64,000 bases of DNA from Anas platyrhynchos. Taxonomy: Eukaryota > Chordata > Aves > Anseriformes > Anatidae. The DNA lies in assembly GCF_047663525.1 (NCBI RefSeq), contig NC_092587.1, forward strand, positions 42,554,501-42,618,500. The letters are read 5' to 3'. A model generated the notes under the pieces. It saw only the letters and a program-made list of their open reading frames with translations, was not told where the DNA came from and did no database searches. Of the stretch, positions 12,501 to 22,405 are shown piece by piece; the stretch's first letter is position 1, and the number at the start of each line of letters is the position of its first letter. Both the position numbers and the translations under genes were made by a program.

Positions 12501-15500
12501 GCATGCCTTGTCTGTTTGCACCTCCAAGTTCCTTGGGGCCCATAAGGATGTTTGTTTTGATAGAAAGCGAGTATCAGCAGGGAGGGAGCCACTGGGACAT
12601 GGAAATTGTGGCCTCTCTCACCCAGGCAACCTAGCAGCATAGGATGGAGCGGTTTATAGCACATCAGTTCCCCAAACACAAGCCACAAAGGCGCAGTCCA
12701 GCATCCTATTATAAATATAAGACCTTAGATGAAGAAGACACAGAAGCAGCATTGCTGGAGGAAGCGAGCAGGAGAGGATCGCTCCCTGGGATGGGAGGAT
12801 AACACCTCTGTGCAGCTGCTGAACAGAGCTGGGGCTTTTGCTCAGGGTACCTCCTGGTGCTGCAGGAGACTTAGTACCTACTGGCACCTGTTTGTAAGAC
12901 AGCGCTTGTAATGACTTGCATTTACACTGCACCTTTCAAGCAGAAAATATTCCCAAATGTGTTTCATGGATCTGATTGCACAAGAATTGGCTGTGTCAAA
13001 GGGCGGAACGCAGATGTTTAGTAATCCATGGTGATGCCACGCAAGACTTGGGGGAGACTTTTGTGGCTTTACGAAAGGATACATGCCAGGGAACATGTAA
13101 GAAATACAGGGAGAAATCCTGAACACCCTTCTTCTGCCTTCTCTGCCACAGATGCGCATATCTAGGAGCAGCCAGATAGTGGCAGGGATGAGCTGGACTG
13201 TAGGGTCTGGTCATCTCTCAATATTCGAGGGTTTCTGAGGAAAACAAAACCTCGTTCTGTTCTTCCTTTTGCCTCTGTTGATTTATTCTCTCTTCCTTAG
13301 TTGGACAAAGGAACGTCGTGTTCTGCTGGTGATGTCCAAAGCAAAGAAGAAGTGGGTGTCTGTCCGACCACTGCCTTCCATCCGCAACTTCCCACAGCAA
13401 TACGATGTAAGCCCCACAGCTGGCTCAGCCAGGTGCCCCTTCCCCTTTCCCTCCCGGTTTGTGCAGTGCTTTGAGGCCTGGCCCGTTGCAGAGCTGGCAG
13501 GGAAGCAGTCACGTGTTGGATGAGGTGGGAGGGCGGCACAAACTGAGAGCGGAGAGATCTCAGACACGTCCAGCAAAAGGGTGGAGCAGAAAAAGGAGAG
13601 GCACTCATTTAAACCACGCTATTACACACGTATGCAAGGTTCTAACGCTGCTGTTAATGCAGTCAGCGTCTCAAGGACTGGCTGGCACGGGATTTGGAGA
13701 TGAGATTTAAGTCTCCCCTTAGGTCAGGGTTTCTCAATGTGGGTAAGAAGGAGTATTTGGGAGAAGCCTGTCCCTGTCTTTGCTGTGGCTGGACTGCTGT
13801 CTGTAGTGAAACTTGCCCAAGATGTGTTTTGGAAGCAAAACTAGGCACTCCGCTAGAAAGCCATGTGTTGTGAGGAAAACTACAGATACCCAGCCTCCAT
13901 CCCCAGCCCTGAATATGGCAATTGATAATCTCTCTCTCCCTCTCTTATCCCTGAATTAGAAAGCTCCTCTCCCTCCTGCTTCATGGGATCTGCTGCCCCT
14001 TAATCCGTGGGCAGGTGCAAGGCCATCTGTGAGGTCTTGGGCGCTTTCCAGTTGCGGGTCTGTTGCTAGAAGCTGTGGGGGATAAGTTATTTATGGCTGT
14101 GCCAGTAGGAGATGAGGCCAGCAGGTGAGTTGGGGGTCATGGAATAGAGGCAGGTTGCCCCTAACGCCAATCTTTGGCTGGAGAATGCATCACCTTTGGG
14201 GCCCAGCAGTGTGACCAGCAGGAGACACTGTCGGGTCAGTCCAGGCCACTCCCTGCTGCCTTACCCCTTGACCAGTTGCATATGAGAATTGGAGAGAGAA
14301 GGCAGGTGCTGAACTGAGCTGCCTGTGTGTTTGTAGGGAAATCTTACCTTTCGTGACATGAAGGGCTTGAGGAAAAGGAGCGTGAGTTAACCATGTGTGA
14401 TGTGTCCTGTTCTGTGACCTTTCCCGTGTGCGATTTAATGCCCTTGTCGGTTTTTTTGAACCCGCTTTCCCCTCTAGCAAGGAGTGGTTGTGCAAATGCT
14501 ACATTTTGCTCTCTGTCTCTTAACAGTTGTGTATCCATGCACAAAATGGCAGGAAATGCCAGTATGTGGGCAACTGCTCCTTCGCCCACAGCCCTGAGGA
14601 GAGAGACATGTGGACCTTCATGAAGGAAAATAAAAGTGAGTGGGCGAAATGCGGGCAGGGGATGCAGGTCTGTTAGGGCACACTCCTGGCAGCAGAGGTG
14701 GAGCAGACAAAGCTCCTGGTACCATGAGCTCAGCTGGGGTTATGGGATAGATTTATCTATGGTGTCCCTCCAGGTGCCTGTGCTGTCCCAGGCCTGGCCC
14801 TGTATGGAGCTCTGCCAGAGCACCAGTCCTGACCTGTAGCTGCTCCCGTATCTTTCTTGTCTGTCTTGCATCTGCCTTGGCTTTCTTGCCTGGTTCTGCT
14901 CATCCCCCATACTCCTGGGCTGCGGCACTCCCTGTTCGTAGCATTGTATGCAAAGGAGTGGAACTGAGCTCCCGAATGAGAACATCACCGGGTGGTGCCT
15001 TTGCAGAGGAGCCGGTCTGGAATTAATTACGCGGGCTCCCAGTTTACTTTCTGGGGGAAACCTTGGATGCACAGCTCACCCGTCAGTCCTTCAGCAGTCA
15101 CCCTCCTCAGTGTCAGCAGGGCTGCAAGCTGTTCCCCTGGCAGCTCCCTGAAATTGCTTCAGTTGGGCTGACACCAGCTGAGCCCTGCACGGTTCTGTGC
15201 CCACAGGGACAGTGATGGGGCTGCCAGAGGGACCACCAGCCCTCTGGCAGCAATCGTTGCTTACTCAGGCTGTCTTTGCAATGCCCAGTTGTCCAGGTGC
15301 TCACCTAGCTCTGGTGGGAGATGCTGGAAAGCTTGGAGGTCGTTCAGTCTTTGTGCTTGGATGGAGGGTCTTTCTGTGCCATGCCACGCACTGCTGTTTG
15401 GTACAGCTCAGGTCCTTTTGTTGCTGGGGCCTTTGGAAGCACATCAGACCAGTCTGGGTGTGTTTGCTCAAGCATGAAGGTAAATCTTCAAATGACAGTG

Positions 15501-18152
15501 TTGTTTCAGTTTGGGGGAATTTACATTAATTATCCCCCACTGCCTCGAATTCCTCAATTACCCACTTAGCGAGCAGTAAATCACTAACGCACCGCACTTG
15601 GAGCGTCATGTTGCTGCGTGCAACGTTTATGTTTCCTCTCTCCCAAGTTGATCTTGGAAAGGCAGGTGTGCCGTCAAAGCTTCCAGCCAAAATTTCCCTT
15701 CCCACTAGCGTCCCAACTGGGTTTTAAACCAAAAGCACCAAGAGACATTAACTGCACTCCTCTGGGCAGGTTTTGAACTCGGGACAGGCCATCATTAGGT
15801 CTTCCTCCCCTCCTAGTGGGAGAAGAATCTCCTTGTGGGGTGAAGTCCGTGGAGATCTCAGGGCAGCTTCCCTCCTTCCTGAATACTTCCTATAGCTGCT
15901 GTCGTGGTTGTCCCTCAACAGCAAGACAGTCAGTGGTGGTGTGTCCCTTGCCAGGCAGGGGGGAGGTGGATTTGGCTGCTCTCCCCAGGGCTCTCTCTCA
16001 CCCAGGGAGGCAATATCAGGCCTGGTCGAGCGCTGGCCTTCACGCTGACGGCAGGTGCTGCAGTGGGGAGGGGAGGGAAGGGCTGCCCCAGCGCTCGTCC
16101 TTTTCTCGTAGTTTGTGCAGGGTGTGGGAGGTTGTCTGAGTGACTTCCCGGGTGGCCTTTGTGCAGTACTAGATATGCAGCAGACCTATGACATGTGGCT
16201 AAAGAAACACAATCCTGGGAAGCCTGGAGAGGGGACGCCGCTCACCTCGCGAGAAGGGGAGAAACAGATCCAGATGCCCACCGACTACGCTGACATCATG
16301 GTAAGCAGCCACTCTCTTGTTCTTCGTCCCTCTCCCTCCTCAGTGCTGACAGCCCCTCCTCTGCTCCGGGTGTGAGCTAGCAGGGGCTGAATTGCTCTTG
16401 TTGGAAAGAGCCGTGCTGATGTAGGTTAAGTGGACAGCTTGGAGCAGCGCAGCAAGAGCAGCACAGATCAGGTGGGAGGGGATCGACCCGGGGTCAGCAA
16501 GGGCTTTTCTGTTAATCGCCAAGTCAGTAGGAGTCTGCCTCAGGCTGCCTCTCACGTGGGCTCAGCCTCTCCCCAGGGTTCCTGCCTGCTCCAGGGCAAG
16601 CTGCTGCTGGCCTGGAGGAGAAGAGGGAGAAGCTTGGAGAGGAGCTGGGTCTGGAGCACAAAGGCACAGAAAAAACAGAGGCAGATGTGCCACCTTAGCC
16701 CAGGGATGGCATCTAGAGGAAGGATTTGCATCCTGAGGGGTCCTGCACTGCCTGAGTGCCACGGTCATGCTGCCTGGGTCTTCAGCAGGGACCTGAGCTG
16801 TTGTGTTCTCTGAGCCCGACTTTGAGCTGTAGGTTGACACCCAGGCAGAGCATCTCCTCTGCTCCCCCATCGTGGCAGCGTGGTGCCCTGAAGATGACGT
16901 GGCAGGGAAGTGTGGGAGGCTGTGCAGTGACATGGGGAGAGGCAGTGCCGGTGCGGGGAAGGCCGGTGGCTGTGGATATTCACGCCCTGACCGGCCTTTT
17001 GCCCTCTCTCTGCACCGGTTAGATGGGCTACCACTGCTGGCTCTGCGGGAAGAACAGCAACAGCAAGAAGCAGTGGCAGCAGCACATCCAGTCGGAGAAG
17101 CACAAGGAGAAGGTCTTCACCTCAGACAGCGACTCCAGCTGCTGGAGCTACCGCTTCCCCATGGGCGAGTTCCAGCTCTGCGAAAGGTACCGTGCGCACG
17201 GCCTCATCTCCCTCGTGCCCCGCTGCAGCGGGGATGGGCCCAGGGACTCCGTCATCCATCCATCCTCCTCCTCTTCCTCGCCCGGAGTCCCCATGGGCTT
17301 CCACTTGGAGGGGCAGTGGAAGGAGCTGACAGTTCTGGGTGATGGTGGGGCTGTGTTGGACCCCAGGGGTGTTCAACCACACAATTTAGTGGTAAAAACA
17401 CATTCCCGGGCATGTGACTTCAGAAAACGAGAGCGAGCTTCGTGTCTGCACCCATGCCCTGTGTGGCCAGGCTGCGCTCAGCTCTCAGGCTGCTAAACAG
17501 AGTCTGCTTGGCCCAGTTCTGGGGGGAATCCCAGGTGCTTTATTAAATGGTTTGAATGTCTCACACCCTCTGAATCAGCGCCTTGAGGTGTCTTCAGAAG
17601 GCCTGTGATGGTTAGAAATGCTGTTTTGGGTAGAGAGAAGGCTGTGCCTCTTGTGGCTGTCCAGAGTTACCTGGCATTTCCTCTCTCATGTGGTTATTTC
17701 TGCTCATCCCTGGTCCAGTTCTAGCTCAAACCGTTTCATTCTGTGGCCTAACCCCCCTCACAGGCGCTGCTCCATGTCTGTGCCCAGCCTGCATGTTGCC
17801 TCCCCTTGGCTGCCCGCGGCTTGTAGGGGAATCATCTCGCCCTCAGAAGGGAGAGCTTGCGGCAAGTTTTGGTGGGCCCCCATGGAGTCTCGCAGGTGGG
17901 GAGCTCAAAACCCTGCCCCGGTGGGGGAACCCCACTGATGGTGCTCCTTGCGCTGGCAGGTTCCAGAAGAACAAGGCCTGCCCCGAAGGAGAGGAGTGTC
18001 GCTATGCCCACGGCCAGGACGAGCTGACAGAGTGGCTAGACCGGAGGGAGGTGCTGAAACAGAAACTGGCCAAAGCCCGCAAGGACATGCTGCTCTGCCC
18101 CCGGGACGACGACTTCGGGAAATACAACTTCCTATTGCGGGACGGCGTATAG
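426..18152 (+). CDS. ZC3H7B: ZC3H7B, 3' part: zinc finger CCCH-type containing protein 7B (12 coding exons, 5' end outside window)
   Basis: Twelve exons with GT-AG borders join in frame into 579 C-terminal residues plus a TAG stop: 426-588, 675-836, 1587-1792, 2531-2631, 3387-3568, 7095-7180, 11906-12039, 13301-13406, 14527-14635, 16167-16300, 17023-17186, 17960-18152. Counting from exon 426, CCCH fingers lie at residues 107-127, 239-257, 382-401 and 514-533, and a C2H2 finger at 466-488. Three further CxxC modules begin at 47, 176 and 319. The wording of the peptide matches vertebrate ZC3H7B closely. Known for the family: an RNA-binding protein with N-terminal TPRs (upstream of this window), also called RoXaN, reported to bind eIF4G and a rotavirus protein and to take part in microRNA processing. 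It is distinguished from ZC3H7A by residue match and by the TEF/TOB2 neighbours. Coordinates of this entry span introns. Confidence 0.96.
675..836 (+). CDS. ZC3H7B: ZC3H7B coding exon, 162 bp, phase 1-1
   Basis: The acceptor gcag ends at 674 and the donor gt is at 837. Both borders are phase 1 and the length is a multiple of three, so the exon could be skipped without a frameshift. It encodes a basic stretch with the His/Cys that complete the first CxxC module (HKC, residues 69-71) and ends at SYYLCK, which holds the first Cys of CCCH finger 1. Confidence 0.95.
837..1586 (+). other. ZC3H7B: ZC3H7B intron
   Basis: The 750-bp intron ends in tgtttgttgctttgtag. No further feature was recognised. 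Confidence 0.85.
1587..1792 (+). CDS. ZC3H7B: ZC3H7B coding exon with CCCH finger 1
   Basis: The acceptor is ttgtag at 1581-1586 and the donor gtacag at 1793. It encodes DMLNKQDCKYGDNC onward, the body of CCCH finger 1. The last ligand is shifted: the sequence reads C-T-F-A-Y-H, so a Tyr stands where the other fingers have His. The finger is followed by QEEIDVW. The exon ends in phase 0 after FTFLCE, inside the CxxC of module 2. Confidence 0.96.
1793..2530 (+). other. ZC3H7B: ZC3H7B intron
   Basis: 738-bp intron with a pyrimidine-rich 3' end. Nothing else was recognised. Confidence 0.85.
2531..2631 (+). CDS. ZC3H7B: ZC3H7B coding exon, zinc module 2
   Basis: The acceptor is ttctcag to 2530 and the donor gtgagt at 2632. 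It starts in phase 0 with ICFDSKPRIIS and ends in phase 2. With the preceding Cys it gives C-x2-C-x18-C-x6-H (residues 176, 179, 198, 205), a second atypical zinc-binding module. Confidence 0.95.
2632..3386 (+). other. ZC3H7B: ZC3H7B intron with polypyrimidine tract
   Basis: 755-bp intron that contains the CT-only run at 2702-2797. Nothing else was recognised. Confidence 0.85.
2702..2797 (+). repeat. (CT)-rich polypyrimidine tract
   Basis: About 96 bp made almost only of C and T, in irregular ctct/ctttccct units on the + strand, inside a ZC3H7B intron. Long homopurine-homopyrimidine runs of this kind can form triplex (H-) DNA. The length is likely polymorphic. Confidence 0.85.
3387..3568 (+). 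CDS. ZC3H7B: ZC3H7B coding exon with CCCH finger 2
   Basis: The acceptor is ctgcag at 3381-3386 and the donor gtgagc at 3569. It encodes CLVHIVRSTS through VWLLQQYS. CCCH finger 2 is C-x7-C-x5-C-x3-H (residues 239, 247, 253, 257), followed by SFIELKVW. The exon leaves in phase 1. Confidence 0.96.
3569..7094 (+). other. ZC3H7B: ZC3H7B intron, 3.5 kb
   Basis: Large intron with no coding signal. It holds a MIR-like SINE relic near 5871-5935 and a direct 10-bp repeat of tggtcatttt near 5513-5532. Confidence 0.85.
5871..5935 (-). repeat. MIR-like ancient SINE fragment
   Basis: The + strand carries acaaatggggaaactgagg followed by a diverged tgtggcttactgaagttac block. This resembles the complement of the MIR / amniote MIR core (cagtttcc..., then a cttgcccaaggtcac-like part). 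I recognised it by eye only; a repeat-library search would settle it. Confidence 0.45.
7095..7180 (+). CDS. ZC3H7B: ZC3H7B coding exon, helical linker
   Basis: The acceptor is ttcccag to 7094 and the donor gtaagg at 7181. It encodes GMTHEDIVQESKKYWQQM and ends ...PANSM in phase 0. It has no zinc ligands and looks like a helical linker between modules 2 and 3. Confidence 0.95.
7181..11905 (+). other. ZC3H7B: ZC3H7B intron, 4.7 kb
   Basis: Largest ZC3H7B intron in the window. It holds a CR1-like 3' tail near 8050-8112 and a 14-bp perfect palindrome at 9223-9236. Open frames here are short and I take them as chance. Confidence 0.85.
8050..8112 (+). repeat. CR1-like LINE 3' tail, degraded
   Basis: The stretch gtattatacgaga...ccagatgatc...atggtcccttcagac resembles the conserved 3' end of old amniote CR1 elements (attatacaggagg, agatgat, atggtccctt). 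It is short, diverged and lies in a ZC3H7B intron. Confidence 0.5.
11906..12039 (+). CDS. ZC3H7B: ZC3H7B coding exon, zinc module 3
   Basis: The acceptor is ttccccag to 11905 and the donor gtgagc at 12040. It encodes ASPRAPTSSTFDLQMKFVCG onward. C-x2-C-x15-C-x6-C (residues 319, 322, 338, 345) forms the third CxxC-type module, with the last Cys codon split across the intron in phase 2. Confidence 0.95.
12040..13300 (+). other. ZC3H7B: ZC3H7B intron
   Basis: 1.26-kb intron. Nothing else was recognised. Confidence 0.85.
13301..13406 (+). CDS. ZC3H7B: ZC3H7B coding exon, basic linker
   Basis: The acceptor is ttccttag to 13300 and the donor gtaagc at 13407. It encodes CWTKERRVLLVMSKAKKKWV through NFPQQYD, a lysine/arginine-rich linker between module 3 and CCCH finger 3. 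It ends in phase 0. Confidence 0.96.
13407..14526 (+). other. ZC3H7B: ZC3H7B intron
   Basis: 1.12-kb intron. Nothing else was recognised. Confidence 0.85.
14527..14635 (+). CDS. ZC3H7B: ZC3H7B coding exon with CCCH finger 3
   Basis: The acceptor is cttaacag to 14526 and the donor gtgagt at 14636. It encodes LCIHAQNGRKCQYVGNC and onward: a canonical C-x8-C-x5-C-x3-H (residues 382, 391, 397, 401) followed by SPEERDMWTFMKENK. It leaves in phase 1, as does the exon that carries finger 2. Confidence 0.97.
14636..16166 (+). other. ZC3H7B: ZC3H7B intron
   Basis: 1.53-kb intron. Nothing else was recognised. Confidence 0.85.
16167..16300 (+). CDS. ZC3H7B: ZC3H7B coding exon, linker
   Basis: The acceptor is ttgtgcag to 16166 and the donor gtaagc at 16301. 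It encodes ILDMQQTYDMWLKKHNPG through PTDYADIM, a linker with no zinc ligands that ends in phase 0. Confidence 0.96.
16301..17022 (+). other. ZC3H7B: ZC3H7B intron
   Basis: 722-bp GC-rich intron. Nothing else was recognised. Confidence 0.85.
17023..17186 (+). CDS. ZC3H7B: ZC3H7B coding exon with C2H2 finger
   Basis: The acceptor is ccggttag to 17022 and the donor gtaccg at 17187. It encodes MGYHCWLCGKNSNSKKQWQQ and onward: a C-x2-C-x12-H-x5-H finger (residues 466, 469, 482, 488) of the type seen in RNA-binding C2H2 proteins. It ends with GEFQLCE, which holds the first Cys of CCCH finger 4, in phase 2. Confidence 0.96.
17187..17959 (+). other. ZC3H7B: ZC3H7B last intron
   Basis: 773-bp intron between the C2H2 finger exon and the terminal exon. 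Nothing else was recognised. Confidence 0.85.
17960..18152 (+). CDS. ZC3H7B: ZC3H7B last coding exon with CCCH finger 4
   Basis: The acceptor is gctggcag to 17959 and the stop TAG is at 18150-18152, with a TAA directly after it. It encodes RFQKNKACPEGEECRYAH (end of CCCH finger 4), GQDELTEW, a basic coiled region and the tail FGKYNFLLRDGV. From memory, mammalian ZC3H7B continues about 20 residues past FGKYNFLL, so the bird tail seems shorter. A donor-like GTAAGG overlaps the stop codon, so an alternative ending is possible. Confidence 0.93.
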
Positions 18153-19824
18153 TAAGGGGCCGGGGGGAGCCTGTCGGCTGGAGAAACGCTGGGTGGGTTT
18201 TCCGAGAGCGGCGGTAGCAGGGCGAGCGAGATCCGTGTCTCGCAAAGAGAACTCTTTCTTTTCTTTTCGTTTTAAGATTTTGAGACGATGATTTATTAGT
18301 GGTGAATGAAAACGTGAATTTGATTCTCCTTGGCCAGCGAACGCCATGCTCACAGAGTTTGTGATCTGTCTTCTCTCTGTTCTTTCCCCCAAATTCTCCT
18401 TCCTCTCCATCTTCTTGTTTTTGCTGTCCATTGTTTAAATGAACGAACCTAGTCTGTACCGGGAGGCAAATCGGAGAATTTCCCCTTGTCATTCCCCTGC
18501 CCTTCAGTTGGGAGTGTGGTTGCAGAGATCAGGAAGACGAAGCTGAGAGAAAGAGCTAGATGTCTGGTGAAAAGGGGACCATGAAGTTCATGTGCTCCTT
18601 TTCTCAGTGCTGCAAGAGCAAGCCCGGCTTACACTGCTGCAGTTGGCCTGCTTTTCTGGGAGTTCAGTACCAGAAGAATTGGGAACTGAGATGCAAAGAA
18701 GGAAAACCACTAGATCTGACTTAAACATCTGGGCTTAGACCCCTGGTGAGTGTATGCCCCTGAGGCATCAGCTGGAGTTGAAGAGAACAGCCTTTTGGTA
18801 TTCACAGCGTAGCTAAAAGCAGCAATGTAACAAAACTGCTTGCAGTATTGGGAACTGAACCGTGTGACTTTAGACTGTTTTGACGGACAGCACCCAGGAA
18901 GCAACTTGGTGATGCCTCATTAGACATCTTTCTCAAGTGTGCAACAGGTTTTTGGGGTGGGAAGTTTTGGTTTGTTTTTTTTTTGGCTGGTGCAACTGGT
19001 ACAGGTAGGACTGAAGCCATCTAGAAGGTGTAGTGGGGACTGTGACACACCATCCATCACTGTACTCCACGCAGCAGGGTCAGGTGGCCAGAAGGCTGTA
19101 ACCAAAAGGAGCCTGGATTCCTCTGTCCGCTTGTGTCCTGAAGAGAGAGGTAATGGGGTTCCCTTCTTGCTCTTTAACTGATGTATGTCAGTCGTTACTT
19201 AGAGCTGTTTATTCCTGCACCACCAGAGGAATCGGGTGGGGACTGAATTCAGAGGACACCATTGTGCAGCGTGGGTCCAATGCAGCGGGCCTGGTTCTGG
19301 TGGCGTGTTGCTGCTGGGAATCCAGCTGGAAGCGCGCTATGAGCACAGGTCTCATCCTGCAAGCAGTAAACACATCCTGCCTTGAGTTTCCCGCTCCTCT
19401 CGCAGTCCAGCTGCACTCTGCAGTTTTATATGCACCATCCTCTCAAACACCAATGCATCTCCCTCCCTGCCTTTAAGGGCGAGGTCTTTTTTTGTACAGA
19501 ATCTCCCAGGACAGCAGGCTCAGGGCCCTCAGGGCTGGCAGGCAGCACGATATCCCCAGTAAATACAATCTAGCCATGTACCACAGGGTGCTTTGGCACT
19601 GTTGGGTCCCTCTTTTCCCTGCCTGTTCCCATATCCTTGGGGCTCCCAGCTTCAGGAGAGATGGAAATATGCAGGAGATGCTGTAGGGACAGCTGGCACC
19701 TTTCCAAACCAGCCTCCAGGTAGCTGCGTCAGCAACACTGAGGCAGTTGTGGCCCAGGAGCATGTGCTGCATGCTGGCCTTGGGTCTTCCCGGTGGTATG
19801 ATGTGCCCCAAATAAGCCAAACGT

Positions 19825-19955
19825 GCCTCTGAGCTTCTTTCCTTGCGTGTAAAATGGGGATGGCCATCAGCAGTTTCATATGAGTTTCCCTTCCTGGTCG
19901 TACAGCACCTTGAGATCTGGCCTGGAAGGGGCCAGGATTGTAGCACCTGATGACA
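19825..19955 (+). repeat. MIR-like ancient SINE fragment
   Basis: The block contains ctctgagcttctttcc, gtgtaaaatggggatggcc and, about 60 bp on, agcaccttgagatctggcc. The order and spacing resemble a MIR / amniote MIR element read forward. It was identified by eye only. Confidence 0.45.
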
Positions 19956-20601
19956 GCCGGGTGGCTTACAGTAGATCTGGGAGAAGAGGGAAGTGGTAAG
20001 TTCCAGCTCTGCCCCTGTGAGGGGAGAAGGAGAGGCAGAAGGATCTGTACTATGGAGAAGAAGAGTGGCCTATGCAATGTCACGCACGGCCGTGTTTGAG
20101 TGGTCAGGTGCTGTGTTTTCTCCTCTGCTCTTCGCTGTAGCTGTCTGGATCGTACTTGCTGCTGGTGCTCCTTGTGTCAAACTGGTCAACCTGATAAACA
20201 GAGAGAGCCCGGGGAGGAGGTAGGCAAAAGCTCCTGGGTTATCTCGTTCTGCTGTTCCTGGGCTGAGATGCCAAGGAGCGAATCTGGATTGGGGAATGTT
20301 GGCAAATGTTTTTGTTTTTCAAGCAAACCTGCATCTCTAAGTGTGACTCAAGTGTTCGCTGCGCCATGATTTCTCATACAATAACTTGTTTTAGGTTACA
20401 GAGTGGGTCGCTGTCCCCTCTCCCTGCCTCTGCAAGGAGAGCTGAGCTACTTGGCGGGGCTGAGGTGGGGAGAGGGCAAGCGTGCGTGAGGGGAGGGAGG
20501 CCCACCGTCACGGGTGTTGCGTTGAGTATCTCTTTTTGTTTTCCCTGATATGATAACCTGGTCTGTGGTGTTGCAGTACTTTGTCACCAGACTTGTTTTA
20601 G

Positions 20602-20642
20602 TGTGTATATATGTGACCCCTCCCATGAAGCATATATACACA
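20602..20642 (+). promoter_or_regulatory. ZC3H7B: 12-bp perfect hairpin over a Pumilio-type site in ZC3H7B 3' UTR
   Basis: The arm TGTGTATATATG (20602-20613) is the exact reverse complement of CATATATACACA (20631-20642), with a 17-nt pyrimidine-rich loop. The left arm contains TGTATATA (20604-20611), a perfect PUF/Pumilio recognition element, so the site would be base-paired in the mRNA. Confidence 0.6.
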
Positions 20643-21715
20643 GGTATTAAATATATCGCTCTATATAATATTATATGTGTGTGGTATCGAAAGAATCTTT
20701 TTAATGAGGGTAAAGGAAAAGGACTCGGGCCAGGAAACGCAGCATCTCCAGTTTTAAATATGAAGACTTTTATTTGGGTTTGGGAAAGGGAAATCGCAGA
20801 GGGGAGGGTTTTATATAGATAGGTATAAATTCTGAGATGGGACAGGTTTCCCTGGTGATGCTTTTAAAACCCCCTATGATGTCCTTGCAGTCCCATCTCA
20901 GTGAAAGAGTATTATAGTGCTAACTAGCGAGTAAAGTTTTAATAATAAGGCTTTGCTTATATTATTTAAGGGGACATTGTAAAAGGCAGGAAGCTTCACA
21001 CTTGGCTTCCCAGGCTCACTTTATCACATCAAGAGGGTTTTCTTCAGCATGTTACGTACTCTCAGCAGTAATGCTCAGCGCTCACAGCTGTGCAGCAGTT
21101 AAACCACAAGTAAGTTGTAGGGCTGCTTTAGTGGTGCATTCACGAGACCCTTTGATAACTCCCTCTTTTGTTCAATAGTCCACATGAGGGAAGAAGAAAA
21201 TTTTGAAGCACAGAACCAAGTCCAAGGGTTATTAACAGAAGTGATGCTTTAACTTTATAACATTAGAAGAAAATCTCATATCCTGTACAATAACCACACA
21301 TACGCACAGAGCAGAGGCTTTCATTTAGATCAGCTTGTTAAATGCTGAAGGACTTGGTGAAAATCTTTGCCCAAATCCTTTGGTAAGGGCAGGGATTTAA
21401 GTCACGCTGCTGTTGGAGTGAACCTGACCTTTGCAGGGGGAAAAAAAATAAAACAAATAAAATACCCTACTTAGCTTGTATGAAACTGTATGTCAAAAAC
21501 GGATGGGTTTTAGCAAGTGAAAGGAAAAGATAGCAAGGGGATGCTGCAGTTCTGAGCTGGGTAGTAATGATTTTGAGTCCTTTAATATGTCTTTGTATTA
21601 ATATAATTTAAGAATACCACGCTTTACTATTAAAAAAGAACTTAGTATCTTTCATAAGGTATAGTATCAGGATAATAATGTAGATGTTTTAACAACATTT
21701 TTGGTTTTGTTCTTA

Positions 21716-21721
21716 AATAAA
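21716..21721 (+). terminator. ZC3H7B: AATAAA poly(A) signal, candidate ZC3H7B end
   Basis: AATAAA follows a T-rich stretch and precedes an (AAAC) run and a T-rich region. It is one of two likely distal cleavage signals. Confidence 0.45.
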
Positions 21722-22041
21722 AAAACAAACAAACAAACTTGCTTCTTTTAGCCTTTGTAATAGAAAATAAAAGTGTGCACTTTAAACCCTCTCCTGATAC
21801 AGTGTGTGTGTGCGTTTTTCAAATAGCCCACAAAGCCTTTTTTCCTTACCGTATCGGGGGAAGCAAAGGGAGGACTGCTGGCACTGCGTTGTTTGTGCTT
21901 TCTGCCATCCTTCAGTATAATCTGCTGTTCTTCTTGCTGAGTGGAAAATTGCACGTATACATATTAATATATACATATTAACAGATTCTGCAGTTTTTCA
22001 TCAGACACTCAGTTCTTGTGAACTTTAGATGTGTTTAAAAT

Positions 22042-22062
22042 TTGTTGTTGTTGTTGTTGTTG
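22042..22062 (+). repeat. (TTG)7 microsatellite
   Basis: Seven TTG units in the distal part of the ZC3H7B 3' UTR. Confidence 0.85.
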
Positions 22063-22405
22063 TGTTTTTGTCCTTTCCCCTAAGCCCCAAGAATGTACAT
22101 GCTCTGCATTACCACGTAGTTTCAGATGTTTGGGATAACCTGTGTTTTGAAACCTCCAGTATCCAGGTCTCATAATCGCCTCAATAATCTGGAAGTTGTT
22201 CTGCTCTGTAGACTGCTCTGTTCAACTGGGTCAGCCAGTTCTCTCGCCTGCCAGTGAGCGCCCTGCCAGGGAAAATGCCCTTACTCCCACCCCCGAGTCG
22301 CGTGCAGCTCGAGCCATGAGAAGCATCTGCGCAGATTCCCCCTGGCACGGTGCCGTGCAGTGAAGATCACACCTGAGGGACGATGTCAGTGTGAAAACAT
22401 TTACT

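Noticed and set aside
15761..15785. Stretch resembling a tRNA B-box (ggttttgaactcgg)
   Set aside because: No matching A-box, no cloverleaf and no CCA-proximal stem. Not a tRNA and not convincing as a tRNA-derived SINE.
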